From positions 358,501 to 422,500 of the forward strand of contig NZ_CP039639.1 in assembly GCF_004923295.1 (NCBI RefSeq): a DNA stretch of 64,000 bases, in the 5' to 3' direction. A program made the translations under genes and the position numbers. Below the pieces are notes generated by a model, which had not been told where the DNA came from, made no database searches, and worked only from the letters and a program-made list of their open reading frames with translations. The stretch is from Azospirillum sp. TSH100 (GTDB lineage: Bacteria; Pseudomonadota; Alphaproteobacteria; Azospirillales; Azospirillaceae). Shown here in pieces: positions 17,710-25,100 of the stretch; position 1 is the first letter of the stretch, and each line of letters begins with the position of its first letter.

Positions 17710-19557
17710 ATGCTGAGCCTGCCAGCACTCCTTCTGCTTGCCGCGGTGGTGGCGAGTTTGTGGACGGCTTGGCGCAGCTGGGCCCTGCCGCCCTTCCCGG
17801 GACGATTCAACTTCGTGGCGATGCAGCTGTCGGCCTCCTGGTGGGCGACAGCCGCGGCGATGGAAGCCATCCTTCCGGCCCCGGCGGACAAGCTGTTCTG
17901 GGCCGAGATGGCGTGGTTCGGCATCGTCTGCACCCCCAGCTTCTGGGCGCTGTTCCTGTGGTCCTACACACGGGAGGAGTTGTCGGCGCGCTGGCGGCTG
18001 GTGCCGGTGGCGGTTGGGACGCTGACCTGGGTGGCGGCGCTGACCAACGATGCCCACCGGCTGATATACACCGCCGTCCGGCCGATCAGCGACGAGCCGG
18101 GGGCCGCCCTGCACTACAGCCACGGCCTGCTGTTCTTCGTCGTCACCATCTATCTCTACGCCTTCATGGTGATGAGCATCGTCGTCACCGCCAGCGGCAT
18201 CCACAGGGCCACGTCGGCCTACCGCACCCATTACCTGGGTTTCCTGGTGGCGATGGCGGTGCCGTGGGTCGCGAATGTCGGCTATGTCACCGGCAACCTG
18301 ACTTTCTTCGACCTCGAACCCACCCCCTTCAGCTTCCTGCTGATGGGTGCGGTTTTCTACTGGCTGATCACCCGGCGGCGCCTGTTCGTCCTGCTGCCGG
18401 TCGCCCGCGACGCCCTGCTCGACGCGGTGCCCGACCCGGTGCTGGTGCTGGATTCCGACGGCACCGTGGTGGAAGCGAATCCGGCCGCTTTGGCGCTGGT
18501 GCGCGACGGCACGCCGCTCGGCCGCCGGCTGGCCGAACTTCCCGGACTGTTGGCGCTCGACGGATTGGAGGACACCCTGCCGGTGCCGCTGACGCTGGAG
18601 AACGGGGGGTGCCCGGACGGTGGTCCACGAAGCTTCGAAGCGACCCGGGTGCCGCTCACCTCCGGCAATGTCGCCGCGCGGAGAGGCGCGCGCAAGGTCG
18701 GCTGCCTGCTGATGCTGCGCGATGTCACCCACCGCCGCCAGGCCGAGTTGCGGCTGGAGGACACCGTGCGCCGCCTCGACCTCGCCCGGCTGGAGGCCGA
18801 GGAGCGGCTGGCGGCGGAACAGGAGGCGAAACGGGCGCTGAACGGCTTCCTGTCGATGGCGGCGCACGAGTTCAAGACCCCGCTCGCCATCATCGACGGC
18901 GCGGCACAGCTTCTGCTGATGGATGCTGAGGTGAAGGCCCCCGGCATGTTGCCGCGCCTGGAGAAGATCCGCCGTGCCGTGCGCCGCCAGATCAACATCC
19001 TTGAAACCTGCCTGGCTGACGACCGGTTGAACAACCCCGACTTCGCCCTGCGCCATGACAGGCTGGCGTTGCCGGCCCTGCTGCGCGCCGCCGCCTCGGC
19101 CCAGAGCGACGCCGCACCCGGACGGCGCATCGAACTGGATCTGGACGCCTGTCCGCCCTGGCTGACGGGCGACGGCCCGATGCTGGAATTGTGCGTCCAC
19201 AACCTGCTGAACAACGCGCTGAAATATTCCTCACCGGGCACACCGGTCCGGCTGCGGGGCCGGGAAGAGACTGGCGCGGATGGGCCGTGGCTGGCGCTGT
19301 CGATCACCGATCAGGGCATCGGCATTCCGGACGGCGAGCGCGAGCAGGTTTTCGACCGCTTCTTCCGTGCCTCGAACACCGGAACGGCGGCGGGAAGCGG
19401 CGTCGGACTGAACATGGTCCGGCGCATTGCCGCCTTGCATGGCGGCACCGTGACGGTGGACAGCCGGCTTGGCGAGGGCAGCGTCTTCACTCTGCGCATC
19501 CCGCTCTGCGAGGAGACGCTCTGCGAGGACGGGATGGCCGGCATGCCGGCGGAGTAA
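17710..19557 (+). CDS. Sensor histidine kinase with N-terminal 7TM-type membrane domain and PAS domain
   Basis: Membrane sensor kinase of about 615 residues. Residues 1-225 hold about seven hydrophobic helices, resembling the histidine-kinase N-terminal 7TM module. A PAS-like region follows (DAVPDPVLVLDSDGTVVEAN), then HisKA with the phosphorylated His near residue 386 (LSMAAHEFKTPLAIIDG), N-box HNLLNNALKYS and G-boxes DQGIGIP and GSGVGLNMVRR. No receiver domain is present and no response regulator gene is adjacent. The open frame extends far upstream, but ATG 17710 is where membrane-protein composition begins; its ribosome site is weak, so the start is uncertain. A TRAP permease pair follows in the same direction. 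Confidence 0.88.
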   Translation: MLSLPALLLLAAVVASLWTAWRSWALPPFPGRFNFVAMQLSASWWATAAAMEAILPAPADKLFWAEMAWFGIVCTPSFWALFLWSYTREELSARWRLVPVAVGTLTWVAALTNDAHRLIYTAVRPISDEPGAALHYSHGLLFFVVTIYLYAFMVMSIVVTASGIHRATSAYRTHYLGFLVAMAVPWVANVGYVTGNLTFFDLEPTPFSFLLMGAVFYWLITRRRLFVLLPVARDALLDAVPDPVLVLDSDGTVVEANPAALALVRDGTPLGRRLAELPGLLALDGLEDTLPVPLTLENGGCPDGGPRSFEATRVPLTSGNVAARRGARKVGCLLMLRDVTHRRQAELRLEDTVRRLDLARLEAEERLAAEQEAKRALNGFLSMAAHEFKTPLAIIDGAAQLLLMDAEVKAPGMLPRLEKIRRAVRRQINILETCLADDRLNNPDFALRHDRLALPALLRAAASAQSDAAPGRRIELDLDACPPWLTGDGPMLELCVHNLLNNALKYSSPGTPVRLRGREETGADGPWLALSITDQGIGIPDGEREQVFDRFFRASNTGTAAGSGVGLNMVRRIAALHGGTVTVDSRLGEGSVFTLRIPLCEETLCEDGMAGMPAE

Positions 19558-19636
19558 TCCGGGAGAGAGATCGTTTCTTGCATTGATTGACCAGCGAAGG
19601 GAATAATCCCGCTCCCTCCATCTGGACCCTGGCAAT

Positions 19637-20158
19637 ATGAGCGATCACGACCCCACCGTCGTCCGGCCGGTGCCGAAACCCCGCGTCCCCCTGGGCATCG
19701 AAGAGGTGCTGGTCGCCATCACCATGGCGGTGGTGGCCCTGATCACCTTCGCCAACGTCGTGGTGCGCTACCTGACCGATGTCTCCTTCGCTTTCACCGA
19801 GGAATATTCGATCGCGCTGATGGTGATCATGACCTTCCTCGGCGCCTCGGCCGCGGTGGTGAAGGACCGCCACATGCGGATCACCTTCCTGACCAGCAAG
19901 CTGTCGCTTGCCAACCGTCGCCGGGCGGAGATCTTCGCCATGGCCTGCACCGCCGCCATGTTCGCCCTGCTGGTGGGCTATGGCGCCTGGGCGACCTGGG
20001 ACGATTACCGATTCGAGGTCACCTCGCCGGCTCTCGGGCTTCCTCAGTGGATCTATACGATCTGGCTGCCGCTGCTGTCGGTCGTCGTCACCCTGCGCGC
20101 GATCGGCCGCATGATCCGGATCGCCAAGCGGACGGAAAAGCTGGAGGGCGAGGCGTGA
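19637..20158 (+). CDS. TRAP transporter small permease subunit (DctQ family)
   Basis: Four-helix membrane subunit, 173 residues. The first helix is VLVAITMAVVALITFANVVV, followed by the DctQ-typical SFAFTEEYSIALMVIMTFLG, then FAMACTAAMFALLVGYGAW and IWLPLLSVVVTL. It overlaps the DctM gene by GTGA. There is no DctP gene on either side, unlike the first TRAP system. The ribosome site before ATG 19637 is weak. Confidence 0.9.
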   Translation: MSDHDPTVVRPVPKPRVPLGIEEVLVAITMAVVALITFANVVVRYLTDVSFAFTEEYSIALMVIMTFLGASAAVVKDRHMRITFLTSKLSLANRRRAEIFAMACTAAMFALLVGYGAWATWDDYRFEVTSPALGLPQWIYTIWLPLLSVVVTLRAIGRMIRIAKRTEKLEGEA

Positions 20159-21438
20159 TCACCACCATGCTGTTCGGGTCCTTCCTGTTCATGCTGCTGC
20201 TGGGCGTACCGATCGCGGTCGCCCTCGGTCTTGCCGGTACCGCCGCCATCGGCTTCGCGCATCTGGGCGTCATTTCGGTGCCGACCAGCGTCTATACCGG
20301 CATCGCCAAGTACCCGCTGCTGACCATCCCGATGTTCGTGCTGGCCGGCACCATCTTCGACCGCTCGGGTGTGGCACAGAAGCTGGTGCGCTTTGCCACT
20401 GCCGTCATCGGTCAGGGCAAGGGGGCGCTGGCGGTGATCGCCGTGGTGGTCGCCATGATGATGGGCGGTATCGCCGGATCCGGCCCGGCCATCGCCGCGG
20501 CGGTCTGCGGTGTGATGGCGCCCAGCATGATCCGCGCCGGCTATCCGCGCCCCTATATCGCCGGCGTCATTGCCGCCGCGGCCGCCACCGACATCCTGAT
20601 CCCGCCCTCGGTCGCGCTCATCATCTACAGCGTGCTGGTTCCGGCCGCCCCGGTCACCGCGATGTTCGCCGCCGGCATCATTCCAGGGACGCTGGCCGGT
20701 CTGGCGCTGATCATTCCGACCCTGTGGCTCGCCCGGCGCTACAATCTGGGCGGCAACATGGCGAACGAGCCGCGCCCGCCCTTCTGGAGCAGCCTGTGGG
20801 ATGCGTCGCTCGGCATGTTCGCCAAGGTGCTGATCCTCGGCGGCCTGCGGCTCGGCATCTTCACCCCGACCGAGGCGGCGGTGATCGCCGTCGCCTACGG
20901 CCTGCTGCTGGGCATGGTGGTCTACCGCACGATCAAAGTCCGCGACCTCTATTCGATGATGGTCGAGGCGGCGGAGATTTCGGCGATCATCCTGACCGTC
21001 ATCGCGCTGGCCAGCGTCTTCGGCTGGGCGATGAGCACGCTGTCGATCATCGACCCGATCGCCAACGCCATCGTCAATCTCGGCATCGGCGAATATGGGG
21101 TGATGTTCCTGCTGATGATCATGCTGATCGTCATCGGAACCTTTCTGGACGGCGTTTCGACCTTCATCATCCTGCTGCCGCTGCTGATTCCGATCGCCAT
21201 GACCTATCACTGGGATCTGGTCTGGTTCGGCGTGCTGTTGACGCTGAAGATCGCCATCGGCCAGTTTACCCCGCCGATGGCCGTCAACCTGATGGTCACC
21301 TGCCGCATCGCCGGCTGCACCATCGAAAGCACCATTCCGTGGGTGCTGTGGCTGATCCTGACCATGTTCCTGACGCTCGCCGCCGTCGTGGTCTGGCCGG
21401 ATCTGGCGCTGTGGATGCCGCGGCATATGGGGTTCTAA
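20155..21438 (+). CDS. TRAP transporter large permease subunit (DctM family)
   Basis: Polytopic membrane subunit of 427 residues. GTG 20155 is selected because it overlaps the DctQ stop (GTGA) and follows GGAGGGCGAG; ATG 20167 is the alternative. DctM hallmarks: LTIPMFVLAGTIFDRSGVAQ, GGIAGSGPAIAAAVCGVMAP, TDILIPPSVALIIYSVLVP, GIFTPTEAAVIAVAYGLLLG and IGQFTPPMAVNLMVTCRIAG. Its partner binding protein must be encoded elsewhere. The stop overlaps the convergent small gene at 21435 by four bases. Confidence 0.95.
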   Translation: MITTMLFGSFLFMLLLGVPIAVALGLAGTAAIGFAHLGVISVPTSVYTGIAKYPLLTIPMFVLAGTIFDRSGVAQKLVRFATAVIGQGKGALAVIAVVVAMMMGGIAGSGPAIAAAVCGVMAPSMIRAGYPRPYIAGVIAAAAATDILIPPSVALIIYSVLVPAAPVTAMFAAGIIPGTLAGLALIIPTLWLARRYNLGGNMANEPRPPFWSSLWDASLGMFAKVLILGGLRLGIFTPTEAAVIAVAYGLLLGMVVYRTIKVRDLYSMMVEAAEISAIILTVIALASVFGWAMSTLSIIDPIANAIVNLGIGEYGVMFLLMIMLIVIGTFLDGVSTFIILLPLLIPIAMTYHWDLVWFGVLLTLKIAIGQFTPPMAVNLMVTCRIAGCTIESTIPWVLWLILTMFLTLAAVVVWPDLALWMPRHMGF

Positions 21439-21701
21439 AGCAGACGGGCGACGTCGCGGCTGGTCAGATGCAGGCTGGCCGCGGCGGCGCAGCCTCGCCG
21501 GGCGATCTTGCCGGCCGCCGCAGCCTCAAAGGCGGCACGGTGAGCGGTGGCGTAGGCGAGGCAATCCGCCACCCCCGGCTCCCGCGTGCCGAGCAGGGCA
21601 CGGAAGGCCAGCCGGTGGATGGCACACCAGCCGCCATGGCCCGCCGGCTGGAAAACCAGCGCGTCGATGTCCGCGCGCCAGGACAGCCCCTCCCCGCTCA
21701 T
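21435..21701 (-). CDS. Small protein of unknown function coupled to norR (88 aa)
   Basis: The start codon overlaps the norR stop (ATGA), so it is translated from the norR transcript. The 88-residue product (MSGEGLSWRADIDALVFQPA) contains His, Trp and Cys residues (GHGGWCAIHRLAFRALLG) and ends LTSRDVARLL. It has no signal peptide or clear membrane helix. I do not recognise the family. The tight coupling suggests a role linked to nitric oxide response, perhaps with a metal or haem, but nothing in the sequence proves it. Confidence 0.65.
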   Translation of the reverse strand: MSGEGLSWRADIDALVFQPAGHGGWCAIHRLAFRALLGTREPGVADCLAYATAHRAAFEAAAAGKIARRGCAAAASLHLTSRDVARLL

Positions 21702-23308
21702 TCCCGCAACCCCAGCCGCCGGGCAAGGCGGAACAGGTTGCTGCGGTCGAGACCGAGCGACCGCGCCGCCTGCGCCCAGTTGCCGTCATGACGGGCCAGA
21801 TGCTCGCGGATCATCCGGCGTTCCAGATCCTCCACGGCGTCGCGCAGCGGCAATTCCGGCAGGTCGGGCACCTCCCGCAACGGCGTCGAACCGGGCTGCC
21901 GCACGGCCGTCGACGCGATCACGGCCCCCTCCTCGCCCTCCTCCAACCCCAGATCGGCTGGGGTCAGGGTCAGAACACCACCGTCGGGCGGGCGGGCGAC
22001 GCGGGCACGGATGGCGCCGCGACCGATGGCGTGTTCCAGTTCGCGCACATTGCCGGGCCAGGGATAGGCCAGCATCCGCCGCTCCGCCGCCACCGAGAGA
22101 CGCAGGTTGCGCAGGCCGAGCCGCGCCCGGTTGCGCTCCAGGAACAGGCCGGCCAGCCGCAGGATGTCGGTGCCGCGATCGCGCAGCGGCGGCACCCGCA
22201 GCGGATAGACGCTGAGCCGGTGATAGACGTCGGCACGGAAGCGGCCCTCCCGCACCTCCGCCCCCAGATCGCGATTGGTGGCGGCGACCACCCGCACATC
22301 GACGGTGATGTGGCGGTCGGAACCGACGCGCTGGATCTCGCCGTTCTGCAACGCCCGCAGCATCTTCGCCTGCGCCGCCAGTGGCAGCTCGCCGACCTCG
22401 TCCAGGAACAGGGTGCCGCCGTCGGCCAACTCGAACTTGCCGCGCCGGTCGGCCACCGCGCCGGAAAAGGCACCGCGCACATGGCCGAACAGCTCGCTTT
22501 CGACCAGCGCATCCGGCAAGGCGGCACAGTTGACATGGACCAGCGGCCCAGCGGTCCGGCGGGAGCGGGCGTGCAGCCGGCGCGCCACCAGTTCCTTGCC
22601 CACTCCGGTTTCGCCCAGCACCAGCACGACGAGGTCGCTGGCCGCGACTGTGTCGATCTCCGTCTGCAGGCTGGCCATCGCCGGGCTGGCGCCGATCGGA
22701 TCGAAGTCGAGCCCCTGCGGCGGATCGTCGAGGACGCGCAAGCCGGTTCCGCCATCGCTGGACAGGGTGGCACGCCGCTCCACTGCCGTGGCGAGGGCGG
22801 CGGTCAGCCGGGCCCAAGCGGCGATCGCTTCCTGCCAACCGTCGAAACGCCCTTCGTTCAACGCATCCAGGGTCAGCATCCCCCAGGCCCGCCCGTCGAC
22901 CGTCAGCGGCGCTCCAACGCAGTCATGCACATGCAGTCGCTGGCGCAGGTCGGGAATCAGCCCGTCATAGGGGTCGGGAAGCTCGCAATCCGCGGGGAAG
23001 CGCAGCGGTTCGTCGCCAGCTTCGGCAATGGCTTTCAGGCGAGGATGCTCGTCGAGTTCAAAGCGCCGGCCCAGTGTGTCGGGGCTCAGCCCGCGGGTAG
23101 CGAGCGGAACCAGCAGCCTCTCGCCCGCCTGTCCCCTTCCGGTGCGGTCGTCCCGCCGCAGCAGAGCGCAGGCATCGCAGGGCAGATGACGCGCCATCAG
23201 ATCGAGCAGCAGCGGCCACAGCCGTGCCGGGTCGTCCAACGCCTGCAACAGGGCTCCAGCCTCTTCAAGCGGGAGTACTGGTGTCGAAATGACCGCTTCG
23301 TTGTCCAT
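21698..23308 (-). CDS. norR: Nitric oxide-responsive sigma-54 activator NorR
   Basis: Activator of 536 residues. The N-terminal part (about 1-180) is a GAF-type domain, which in NorR carries a mononuclear iron that binds NO. The AAA+ core has Walker A GETGVGKELVARR (about residue 235), the sigma-54 loop GAFSGA, Walker B GGTLFLDEVGELPL and GNVRELEHAIGRG. The C-terminal Fis-type helix-turn-helix is WAQAARSLGLDRSNLFRLAR. It is divergent from hmp, whose upstream region has a perfect -24/-12 promoter and GT-N7-AC repeats like NorR sites. The identification rests on both domain order and this context. Confidence 0.92.
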   Translation of the reverse strand: MDNEAVISTPVLPLEEAGALLQALDDPARLWPLLLDLMARHLPCDACALLRRDDRTGRGQAGERLLVPLATRGLSPDTLGRRFELDEHPRLKAIAEAGDEPLRFPADCELPDPYDGLIPDLRQRLHVHDCVGAPLTVDGRAWGMLTLDALNEGRFDGWQEAIAAWARLTAALATAVERRATLSSDGGTGLRVLDDPPQGLDFDPIGASPAMASLQTEIDTVAASDLVVLVLGETGVGKELVARRLHARSRRTAGPLVHVNCAALPDALVESELFGHVRGAFSGAVADRRGKFELADGGTLFLDEVGELPLAAQAKMLRALQNGEIQRVGSDRHITVDVRVVAATNRDLGAEVREGRFRADVYHRLSVYPLRVPPLRDRGTDILRLAGLFLERNRARLGLRNLRLSVAAERRMLAYPWPGNVRELEHAIGRGAIRARVARPPDGGVLTLTPADLGLEEGEEGAVIASTAVRQPGSTPLREVPDLPELPLRDAVEDLERRMIREHLARHDGNWAQAARSLGLDRSNLFRLARRLGLRE

Positions 23309-23313
23309 CCGAC
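23303..23313. promoter_or_regulatory. Candidate NorR site (GT-N7-AC), distal
   Basis: GTCCATCCGAC has the GT-N7-AC spacing reported for NorR enhancer sites. It overlaps the norR start codon, so binding here could also repress norR. The pattern is short and degenerate, so this copy is weaker evidence than the next one. Confidence 0.35.
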
Positions 23314-23328
23314 ATCATACCCCGCGCG

Positions 23329-23339
23329 GTCGCTTTGAC
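23329..23339. promoter_or_regulatory. Candidate NorR site (GT-N7-AC), proximal
   Basis: GTCGCTTTGAC fits GT-N7-AC and nearly forms the GTCA/TGAC inverted repeat of NorR enhancers. It lies 44 bases before the -24 element of the hmp promoter and 26 bases from the distal candidate. Confidence 0.45.
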
Positions 23340-23382
23340 AACATGCCGTCCGAGCAGGGCGGGAATCCGGGCTGCGTCGCTT

Positions 23383-23397
23383 TGGCACAGGGCTTGC
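23383..23397 (+). promoter_or_regulatory. Sigma-54 (-24/-12) promoter of hmp
   Basis: TGGCAC (23383-23388), five bases, then TTGC (23394-23397) matches the sigma-54 consensus TGGCAC-N5-TTGC exactly. Transcription would start near 23409, giving a leader of about 34 bases before ATG 23443. Together with norR on the other side of the gap this predicts NO-induced, sigma-54-dependent hmp expression. Confidence 0.88.
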
Positions 23398-23442
23398 CAC
23401 TCGGTTGCGACATCGTGACGCGCAAAAGGATTGCCCCCACCC

Positions 23443-24618
23443 ATGCTCACGCCTGCCCAGATCGCCGTCATCAAGGCGACCGCTCCCGTCGTTGCCGCCA
23501 ACGCCAACCGGATCACCGGCACCTTCTATCCCCTGATGTTCGACCGCTTCCCCGAGGTGCGCGCCGTCTTCAATCAGAGCCATCAGCGCAGCAGCGCCCA
23601 GCCGGAGGCGTTGGCAAACGCCATCATCGCCTATGCCTCCAACATCGACCGGCTGGAGGTTCTGGGCCCGGCGGTCGAAGGCATCGTGCAGAAGCACGTC
23701 TCGCTGAACATCACCCCCGATCAGTACAAGATCGTCGGCACATGCCTGATGGAGGCGATCGGCAAGGTGCTGGGCGACGCGGTGACGGCGGAGGTCGCCG
23801 ACGCCTGGGGTGCGGCCTATTGGCAGCTGGCCGAGCTGCTGATCGCGGCGGAAGAGAAGGAATATGCCCGCAAGGCGGCGCTGACCGGCGGCTGGCGTGG
23901 CGCCCGCCGTTTCCGCATCGTCGAGAAGACGCCGGAAAGCGCGGTCATCACCTCTTTCCGGCTGGCGCCGGTCGATGGCGGCAAGGTGATGGATTTCCAT
24001 CCCGGCCAGTATCTCGGCCTGCGCCTAACCATCGACCGCGAGACCGTCCACCGCAACTACAGCCTGTCAGCCTCGCCCAACGGCAAGGACTATCGCATTT
24101 CGGTGAAGCGCGAGAAGCAGGGGCTGGTCTCCGGCTTCCTGCATGACCGTGCGCAGGTCGGCGACGAGATCGAGGTCTATCCGCCGGCCGGCGAGTTCAT
24201 CCTGCGCGAGGGCGCCGGTCCGCTGCTGCTGATCACCGGCGGTGTCGGCCAGACTCCCGCTTTGCCGCTGGCCGAACAGGCGCTCGCCGCCGGCCGCGAG
24301 GTGATTTACGTCCATGCAGCGCTCAACGGCTCGGTCCATGCCTTCCGCCGGCAGATCGACCAGTTGGCCGCCCTGCATGACACGCTGAAGCCGGTCTACT
24401 GCTATGCCGACCCGCAGCCCGGCGACAAGCCTCACATGATTGGTCTGCTGGACGAGGAGCGGCTGGGCAAGCTGTTGCCGAAGGAGCCGGGTGTCGCCGC
24501 CTATGTCGTCGGTCCGAAGCCCTTCATGGCAGCGGTCGTCAAGGCACTGACCGCACTGGGCCTCCCGGAGTCTGCCATCGTGCATGAGTTCTTCGGCCCG
24601 CGCGAAGCGCTTGCCTGA
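23443..24618 (+). CDS. hmp: Flavohaemoprotein, nitric oxide dioxygenase
   Basis: Cytoplasmic enzyme oxidising NO to nitrate with O2 and NAD(P)H. The N-terminal globin domain (about residues 1-140) starts MLTPAQIAVIKATAPVV and includes NITPDQYKIVG after the proximal-His region VQKHVSLNI. The ferredoxin-reductase half has the FAD motif HRNYSLSASPNGKDYRISVK and NAD-binding GPLLLITGGVGQTPALPL, ending VHEFFGPREALA. I start at ATG 23443, which aligns with known Hmp N-termini; TTG 23431 would add four residues and sits against AAAGGA. Length is 391 residues, normal for Hmp. Confidence 0.96.
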   Translation: MLTPAQIAVIKATAPVVAANANRITGTFYPLMFDRFPEVRAVFNQSHQRSSAQPEALANAIIAYASNIDRLEVLGPAVEGIVQKHVSLNITPDQYKIVGTCLMEAIGKVLGDAVTAEVADAWGAAYWQLAELLIAAEEKEYARKAALTGGWRGARRFRIVEKTPESAVITSFRLAPVDGGKVMDFHPGQYLGLRLTIDRETVHRNYSLSASPNGKDYRISVKREKQGLVSGFLHDRAQVGDEIEVYPPAGEFILREGAGPLLLITGGVGQTPALPLAEQALAAGREVIYVHAALNGSVHAFRRQIDQLAALHDTLKPVYCYADPQPGDKPHMIGLLDEERLGKLLPKEPGVAAYVVGPKPFMAAVVKALTALGLPESAIVHEFFGPREALA

Positions 24619-24653
24619 CGTGGCGGCGAAGCCGCCTTGCCTCCAACTGGACG

Positions 24654-24685
24654 AGCCGGCCTTTCAGAAAGGCCGGCTTTTTTTT
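24654..24685 (+). terminator. Terminator of hmp
   Basis: An 11-bp perfect stem (agccggccttt with aaaggccggct) and a 3-base loop followed by a run of eight T. A strong intrinsic terminator 36 bases after the hmp stop. Confidence 0.92.
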
Positions 24686-25100
24686 GCCGATCGGCCGGCA
24701 CACCAAGCCACTGCGTCCGTCGGTTGTGAGTAAAACTGTTATATCACCAGATTTATATATGACGACAGTGGACCCACATCATCATTCCGACTTGAGGGTG
24801 CCTGAGCATGCGCGCCTTTCGTGAAATCGGTATAGGTCATGACCGGTCGTCCATTTCGGCGCCGCAGCTTTCCCATTGCGTCACGGAAGAATCGTGGATT
24901 CTCCTTATTTCTTTCTTAGCGATTTTGGCGCTTTCCTAGTCGTGGAACGGGCAAATTATTTTCAATTGTTCCTTTCCCGTGACACCGGCGATGCCGGTGC
25001 AGGATGAGACGTACTGAAACGATGGTGCGGCGAGAGCTGGAATGGCCCACCGCAATGACCTGTGGAGAGCCGGTGTCCGAGCACCGGGGGGGAGGACGGG
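24686..25100 (+). other. Leader region of the chemoreceptor gene, with two related hairpins
   Basis: No gene is visible in these 415 bases; the stretch 24720-24970 is AT-rich and should contain the promoter. Two short perfect hairpins occur near the start codon: CACCGGC-GAT-GCCGGTG at 24983-24999 and CCGGTG-N6-CACCGG at 25070-25087. Their arms are also complementary to each other, and the second ends at the purine-rich ribosome site (25086-25095). This could affect translation; it is inference only. Confidence 0.4.
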
